Assembly: GCA_023253615.1 (NCBI GenBank)
Contig: JALRFZ010000143.1
Location: forward strand, 1-16,504
Direction of reading: 5' to 3'
Source: Verrucomicrobiales bacterium
GTDB taxonomy: Bacteria; Verrucomicrobiota; Verrucomicrobiia; Verrucomicrobiales; DEV007
DNA: 16,504 nt
Each line of letters begins with the position of its first letter. Positions within the stretch are counted from its first letter, which is position 1. Positions 13,069 to 16,504 of the stretch are shown piece after piece. The position numbers were made by a program, and so were the translations under genes. The notes beneath the pieces were generated by a model. That model was given only the letters and a program-made list of their open reading frames with translations, was not told where the DNA came from and ran no database searches.

Positions 13069-14217
13069 TCAAGCCGCGCCGCGAAGCCGCCCCACCACCG
13101 CCGCGATCACCTCCACCGCCTCGTCGACCTCGGCCTCGGTCGATAAAATCGAGAGCGAGAGCCGCAGGCTGCTGAAGGCGCGTTCGTCACTGAAGCCCAT
13201 CGCCTTCTGGACGTGGCTCGGCCTGCCTTTGCCCGTCATGCACGCGCTCCCGGCCGAGCATTGCACCCCCGCCGCATCGAGCGCGGGCAGCAGGTCCGCC
13301 GCGGTGCAGCCGTCGAAGGAGACATGCGCCACGTTGGGCGTGCGATGCTCGCGCGATCCGTTGAACCAGACCCTGTCGAGTCGCCCGCCCAACCCTCTCT
13401 CGAGACGGTCGCGCAAAGCGGCGACGCGAGAGAGACCACCCGTTTCCATCTCTTCCCGCATGATCGCAGCGGCCTCGCCCAGCCCCACGAGGTAGGGCAC
13501 GTTCTCCGTGCCGCTGCGACGCCCGCCCTCCTGTCCCCCACCCCGGACCATGGGCTCGAAGGGCGATCCTTCGCGGATAAAAAGAGCTCCCACTCCCTTG
13601 GGCGCATGGAATTTGTGACCGCTGATCGAGAGAAAATCCACCGGCACCTCGTCGACCCGCACCGGCACCTTGCCTACGGCCTGGATCGCGTCGGTGTGGA
13701 CGAACCATCCCGCCGCCCGCGCGACCTCGCAGACCTCCGCCATGGGCTGCACCACGCCCGTCTCGTTGTTCGCCCACATCACCGAGGCGAATCCGGGACG
13801 GGAAGGATCGAGAGCCGGGCGGAAGGCATCGAGATCGAGACGGCCCTCCCCGCCGACGCCGCATTTCTCCACCTCGAAACCCACCGCGCCCATCGCCTCG
13901 ACGGGGCGCAGCACCGCGCTGTGCTCGATCCCGCTGACGACCACCTTTCCCCGCGTGCGGCCGATCTCGCGGGCGAGCGACTTGATCGCCATGTTGTTCG
14001 ATTCCGTGCCGCATCCGGTGAACACGATCTCGGACGGTTTCGCGCCGATGAGGGCCGCGACCTGCCCGCGTGCCGTCTCGATCGCCTCCCGCACCACCCG
14101 TGCCGCCGCGTAGCCGCTCGAGGGATTGTGCCATGACTCGGTCAGATACGGCATCATCGCCTCGATCACGCGCGGATGGACCCGCGTGGTGGCATTGGAG
14201 TCGAGATACAGGCTCAT
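13069..14217 (-). CDS. NifS/IscS-like cysteine desulfurase, probable selenium supplier
   Basis: A 382-residue class V aminotransferase-fold PLP enzyme: MSLYLDSNATTRVHP start, FTGCGTESNNMAIKS (about 66-80), GIEHSAVLRP with His99, VMWANNETG, HTDAIQAVGKVPV, the PLP lysine K202 in SISGHKFHAPKGVG, GGGQEGGRRSGTENV, and catalytic C326 in SAGSACMTGKGRPSH. This is a group I desulfurase pattern, which can release sulfane sulfur from cysteine or selenium from selenocysteine. Its ATG overlaps the selU stop (ATGA), and tRNA-Sec lies 46 bp downstream, so a role in delivering selenium to SelD or SelU is likely but inferred. General Fe-S or tRNA thiolation duty remains possible. Confidence 0.93.
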   Translation of the reverse strand: MSLYLDSNATTRVHPRVIEAMMPYLTESWHNPSSGYAAARVVREAIETARGQVAALIGAKPSEIVFTGCGTESNNMAIKSLAREIGRTRGKVVVSGIEHSAVLRPVEAMGAVGFEVEKCGVGGEGRLDLDAFRPALDPSRPGFASVMWANNETGVVQPMAEVCEVARAAGWFVHTDAIQAVGKVPVRVDEVPVDFLSISGHKFHAPKGVGALFIREGSPFEPMVRGGGQEGGRRSGTENVPYLVGLGEAAAIMREEMETGGLSRVAALRDRLERGLGGRLDRVWFNGSREHRTPNVAHVSFDGCTAADLLPALDAAGVQCSAGSACMTGKGRPSHVQKAMGFSDERAFSSLRLSLSILSTEAEVDEAVEVIAAVVGRLRGAA

Positions 14218-15311
14218 TCGAATACAGGAGTGGCGGCCGCCAGTCCGCGGGCGAGGAGACGCCCGTGTGAGGCGATGGCCAGGGCGCAACGGCGGACCTC
14301 GCCCGCGTCGTGCGCGGGCAGATCGAGCGACACGACGGGGGCTTGGAAATGCCCGTTCCCTCCCACGGAGTAACGGCGGTCATAATGCTCCGCGAGGAGG
14401 CGCGCGACGAGCGGCTCCCATTCGCCGCGCTCCGCCATCGCCTTCCATGCCGCGATGGCCTGGCCGGAATGGAAACCCTTGAGACGGTCGAGGGTCCGCG
14501 CGATGCGGAGGCCGTCGCCGAGCCATTCCCCGTAGTCGGCCGTCAGGTAGGCGGCGCGCGCCGCCAGCGGCGAGACGATCTCGATCACCGGAGCCACCTT
14601 CATCCGCTGCCACAGGGGATTCGGGAGATTGATCCGCCCGATCTTGGCGCTCTCCGCTTCGAGATAGACCGGACGATCCGCCGTGAACGTGCGCATGCGG
14701 TCGTAAAGGAGGGATTCAAAACGCTTCTGCGACGGCTGGGGACTGCCCGGATTGCCCCCGAAGACCGAACCCTTGTGCGAGGCGAGCGATTCCAGATCGA
14801 GGACCTGTTCGCCCAAGGCCCCGAGTTCGCGCAGCAGCAGGGTCTTGCCGGCGCCGGTGTAGCCATTGAGCACGATGCAGGAAAGCGCGGCCGCTTTTTC
14901 CCCGATCGTGGCCAGGGCCTTCGCCCGGTAGGCCTTGTAGCCCCCTTCCACCAGCGCCACGCCCCATCCGATCTCGGCCAGGATCAGGGCGAGACTGCCC
15001 GATCGCTGCCCGCCCCGCCAACAGTAGACGAGAGGCCGGTACTCGCGTTCTTTGCCGGCGAAATGGGCTTCCAGGTGCCCGGCGATGTTCCGCGACACCA
15101 GGGCCGCGCCGACCTTCCGGGCCTCGAAGGGCGACACCTGCTTGTAGATCGTCCCCACCCGCGCCCGCTCCGCGTCGTCGAGGACGGGCAGGTTGATCGC
15201 ACCCGAGACGTGATCCTCGGCGAACTCCGAGGGAGAGCGCACGTCCACCACCTCGTCGAAAGCCGAAAGGGGGTCGTCGGGAAAGGAAATCACCTGGGGC
15301 TGGCGTCGCAT
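14214..15311 (-). CDS. selU: tRNA 2-selenouridine synthase
   Basis: A 365-residue protein, close to E. coli SelU/MnmH (364). It has an N-terminal rhodanese domain with DVRSPSEFAEDHVSGAINLP (about 23-42) and the active cysteine Cys97 in VYCWRGGQRSGSLA, the same number as in E. coli. The characteristic VEGGYKAYR follows, then a P-loop NGYTGAGKT (149-157) of the C-terminal nucleotide-binding domain. The enzyme replaces the sulfur of 2-thiouridine at tRNA position 34 with selenium from selenophosphate, through a geranylated intermediate. The start at 15311 (MRRQPQVISF) gives the family length; an upstream in-frame Met at 15383 would add 24 residues with no family features. It leads a coupled unit with the desulfurase and is divergent from the HMA-like selenoprotein gene. 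Confidence 0.96.
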   Translation of the reverse strand: MRRQPQVISFPDDPLSAFDEVVDVRSPSEFAEDHVSGAINLPVLDDAERARVGTIYKQVSPFEARKVGAALVSRNIAGHLEAHFAGKEREYRPLVYCWRGGQRSGSLALILAEIGWGVALVEGGYKAYRAKALATIGEKAAALSCIVLNGYTGAGKTLLLRELGALGEQVLDLESLASHKGSVFGGNPGSPQPSQKRFESLLYDRMRTFTADRPVYLEAESAKIGRINLPNPLWQRMKVAPVIEIVSPLAARAAYLTADYGEWLGDGLRIARTLDRLKGFHSGQAIAAWKAMAERGEWEPLVARLLAEHYDRRYSVGGNGHFQAPVVSLDLPAHDAGEVRRCALAIASHGRLLARGLAAATPVFE

Positions 15312-15376
15312 CACCGGAAAAGGGCGCTCGGTGTCAAAATCCTTACATCGACGGGACGGCGGGATCGCGCAAGATT

Positions 15377-15407
15377 TTGTCACAAAAATCCCCGCGATTC
15401 GTATACA
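15377..15407 (+). promoter_or_regulatory. Possible promoter of the HMA-like selenoprotein gene
   Basis: TTGTCA (15377-15382) and TATACA (15402-15407) lie in an AT-richer stretch of the selU-HMA divergent gap. Their 19-base spacing is longer than the 17-base optimum, so the pairing is tentative. Confidence 0.4.
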
Positions 15408-15416
15408 TTCTCGAGT

Positions 15417-15437
15417 CCGGTGTCTTCATGGCACCGG
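15417..15437 (+). promoter_or_regulatory. Strong hairpin in the leader of the HMA-like selenoprotein gene
   Basis: CCGGTG (15417-15422) and CACCGG (15432-15437) are perfect inverted repeats; adding one U-G and one C-G pair gives an 8-bp stem with a UUCAU loop. It ends 10 bases before the ATG at 15448 and starts 10 bases after the predicted -10. It could stabilise the 5' end, control initiation, or be an operator dyad in DNA. There is no T-tract. Confidence 0.55.
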
Positions 15438-15447
15438 GTCCAAAACT

Positions 15448-15759
15448 ATGAAAACCAAAATTGCATCCATGATGTTGGCCCTCATGGCTTTCGCCTCCGC
15501 GGCGATCGCCGGTGAGGTGACCTATGTTGCCGGCATGACCGGCGTGACGTGAGGGGGCTGTAAAAAGGACGTCAGTTCGGCGTTCGGCAGTCTCAAAGGC
15601 TTCAAAGCCATCTCGATCGAGAATGGTGACGAAGCGGGAACCCAGGTGGTGACCGTAACCTTCGAAGAAGGTGCGGAAGTCTCCAAGGACGACGCGGTCA
15701 AGTCGCTCGGCGACAAGGCTTCGAAGTACGTGGTGAAGACCTGGGAAGCCAAGAAGTAA
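15448..15759 (+). CDS. Exported HMA-like selenoprotein with a UxxC motif (UGA = Sec35)
   Basis: A 103-residue protein when UGA 15550-15552 is read as selenocysteine. The signal peptide MKTKIASMMLALMAFASAAIA is cleaved before GEVTY, so it is secreted or periplasmic. The mature part has heavy-metal-associated domain spacing: VAGMTGVTUGGCKKDVSSAF, where HMA proteins have GMTCxxC, then a hydrophobic strand AISIEN, strand VVTVTF and a C-terminal helix. Sec35 replaces the first Cys and C38 is the second, giving a U-x-x-C redox or metal pair. The frame after UGA stays open for 68 codons, keeps domain character and ends TAA at 15759. A SECIS-like hairpin follows the UGA, and tRNA-Sec, selA and selD are in the same window. 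Function is unknown; mercury or copper binding, or selenol redox chemistry, are candidates. Confidence 0.88.
15567..15585 (+). promoter_or_regulatory. Bacterial SECIS-like hairpin after the HMA UGA
   Basis: GGACGUC (15567-15573) pairs with GGCGUUC (15579-15585) in seven pairs, two of them G-U, around the five-base loop AGUUC. The loop starts 21 nucleotides after the UGA and has G as its second base. As I recall the bacterial SECIS model, the apical loop should be about 16-37 nt downstream with a G in the first two loop positions; this hairpin fits. Confidence 0.7.
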
Positions 15760-15766
15760 CCTTCGC

Positions 15767-15784
15767 GGCCGTTTGCGGACGGCC
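15767..15784. repeat. Short inverted repeat just after the HMA-like gene
   Basis: GGCCGT (15767-15772) and ACGGCC (15779-15784) flank six bases, forming a stem 7 bp after the stop codon. No T-tract follows, so it may protect the mRNA 3' end rather than terminate. Confidence 0.45.
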
Positions 15785-15816
15785 CCGGCTTCCCGCAGAC
15801 GAATTTCCAAAAAACT

Positions 15817-15856
15817 GAGCCCCTCCGCCCTCACCGGCGGCGGGGCTCTTTGTTTT
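15817..15856 (+). terminator. Rho-independent terminator after the HMA-like selenoprotein gene
   Basis: GAGCCCC pairs with GGGGCTC and CCGCC with GGCGG, with a single T/C mismatch between the two blocks and the loop CTCACC. The hairpin (15817-15848) is followed by TTTGTTTT (15849-15856). It is the clearest terminator in the window and separates the selenium genes from the oxoprolinase gene. Confidence 0.85.
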
Positions 15857-15919
15857 CCGGTCCGGCGCGGGACGCTTTTCTCCATTGCTCCCGGCCCGCA
15901 GGCTGGCAAGATAGCGCCC

Positions 15920-16504
15920 ATGTTCAAACTCCGCGTCGATACCGGCGGCACTTTCACCGATTGCTGGGGCCTGGCCGAGGGGGAAACGATTCCCCGCCTC
16001 GCCAAGGTCCTCTCCTCGGGACGTCTCCGCGTCGCGGTGCGGGCATGGCCTCGTCCAAACGAGCTGATCATCGAGGTGCCCGCCTCCTGGCGGATCGGCG
16101 ATACCTTTTTCACCGGCTACAAGCTGGAGTCGGACGGAGCCACCGCGCTGGTGCTCTCCTTTGAATCGGCGACGGGCCGACTCGTCCTCTCGCGTCCCCT
16201 CCCCCCTGCGGAAGCGGTCGATCTTTTCACCCGCGAGGAGGCGCCGGTTCTCGGGGCCCGGCTTCTCACCGGCACGCCGCTCGACCGTCCCTTTCCTCCC
16301 ATGGATTTCCGCCTCGCGACGACGCGGGGCACCAATGCGCTGCTCGAGCGCAAGGTGGCCAGGACCGGCATCCTCACCACGCGCGGCTTTCGCGACGTGC
16401 TGGAGATGCGCCGCCGCGACCGTCCCCAGACCTGGGGCCTGCGCGGTCACTACACGCCGGTGGTGCCGCGGGCGCTGCGGCTGGAAGTCGACGAGCGCGT
16501 GCTG
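15920..16504 (+). CDS. Hydantoinase/5-oxoprolinase-family protein, N-terminal part
   Basis: Reads open from ATG 15920 to the window edge, 195 codons. The start FKLRVDTGGTFTDCWGLAEG is the conserved N-terminal phosphate-binding motif of HyuA/OplA proteins, followed by KVLSSGRLRV. At about 144-170, RLATTRGTNALLERKVARTG and then LTTRGFRDVLEMRRRDRP are typical of the family. These ATP-dependent enzymes open cyclic amides such as 5-oxoproline or hydantoins. The GGTFTDC and VLSSGRLRV forms resemble the long fused HyuA-HyuB (5-oxoprolinase-like) proteins, but the rest is outside the window. It follows a strong terminator and so is probably independent of the selenium genes. Confidence 0.9.
   Translation, partial: MFKLRVDTGGTFTDCWGLAEGETIPRLAKVLSSGRLRVAVRAWPRPNELIIEVPASWRIGDTFFTGYKLESDGATALVLSFESATGRLVLSRPLPPAEAVDLFTREEAPVLGARLLTGTPLDRPFPPMDFRLATTRGTNALLERKVARTGILTTRGFRDVLEMRRRDRPQTWGLRGHYTPVVPRALRLEVDERVL

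Noticed and set aside
15448..15552. Treating the HMA-like gene as a pseudogene or a 34-residue peptide ending at TGA
   Set aside because: The frame after TGA keeps HMA character to a TAA at 15759, a SECIS-like hairpin follows, and the Sec machinery is in the window.
15767..15784. Inverted repeat as the main terminator of the HMA-like gene
   Set aside because: It lacks a T-tract; the hairpin at 15817-15848 followed by TTTGTTTT is a far better terminator.

Overview
The window is a GC-rich bacterial segment with short intergenic gaps and few clear Shine-Dalgarno sequences. The selenium genes, a bacterial nitric oxide synthase, an unusual c-type-cytochrome-like exported protein and TTGAC(A/G)-type promoters with weak -10 boxes suggest Verrucomicrobiota (Planctomycetota is the main alternative). 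That placement is inferred from overall character, not from a marker gene.

The unifying theme is selenium. On the minus strand from 2525 down to the left edge lie selA, a lipoprotein substrate-binding protein of the putative selenate importer type, and the first 26 codons of an ABC ATPase. A GACCTCC heptamer array separates the last two. On the plus strand from 2665 to 8326 lie a secreted c-type-cytochrome-like protein, an OsmC-like protein, an acyl-CoA-dehydrogenase-like flavoprotein, a toxin-antitoxin pair, a PhnD-like protein without signal peptide and a zinc-site MetE-C-like methyltransferase.

From 8360 to 10549 (minus) run selD, a nitric oxide synthase oxygenase and a 40-residue ORF, closely packed. 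selD has an in-frame UGA at its catalytic position and is itself a selenoprotein gene. Divergent from selD are senB and senA (10633-12920), the selenosugar synthase and selenoneine synthase. SelD can supply selenophosphate to them (the SenC role).

From 15311 down to 12926 (minus) follow selU (tRNA 2-selenouridine synthase), a NifS-like cysteine desulfurase coupled by an ATGA overlap, and tRNA-Sec (anticodon UCA). Divergent from selU is a short exported HMA-like protein with an in-frame UGA in a UxxC motif and a SECIS-like hairpin, followed by a strong terminator. The window ends inside an oxoprolinase/hydantoinase-family gene.

Together the segment holds parts of all three known selenophosphate-dependent pathways: selenocysteine (selA, selC, selD), selenouridine (selU) and selenoneine (senA, senB). 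It also holds a likely selenium importer, a likely selenium-mobilising desulfurase and two selenoproteins. selB and egtD (the hercynine source) are not in the window and should be elsewhere in the genome.
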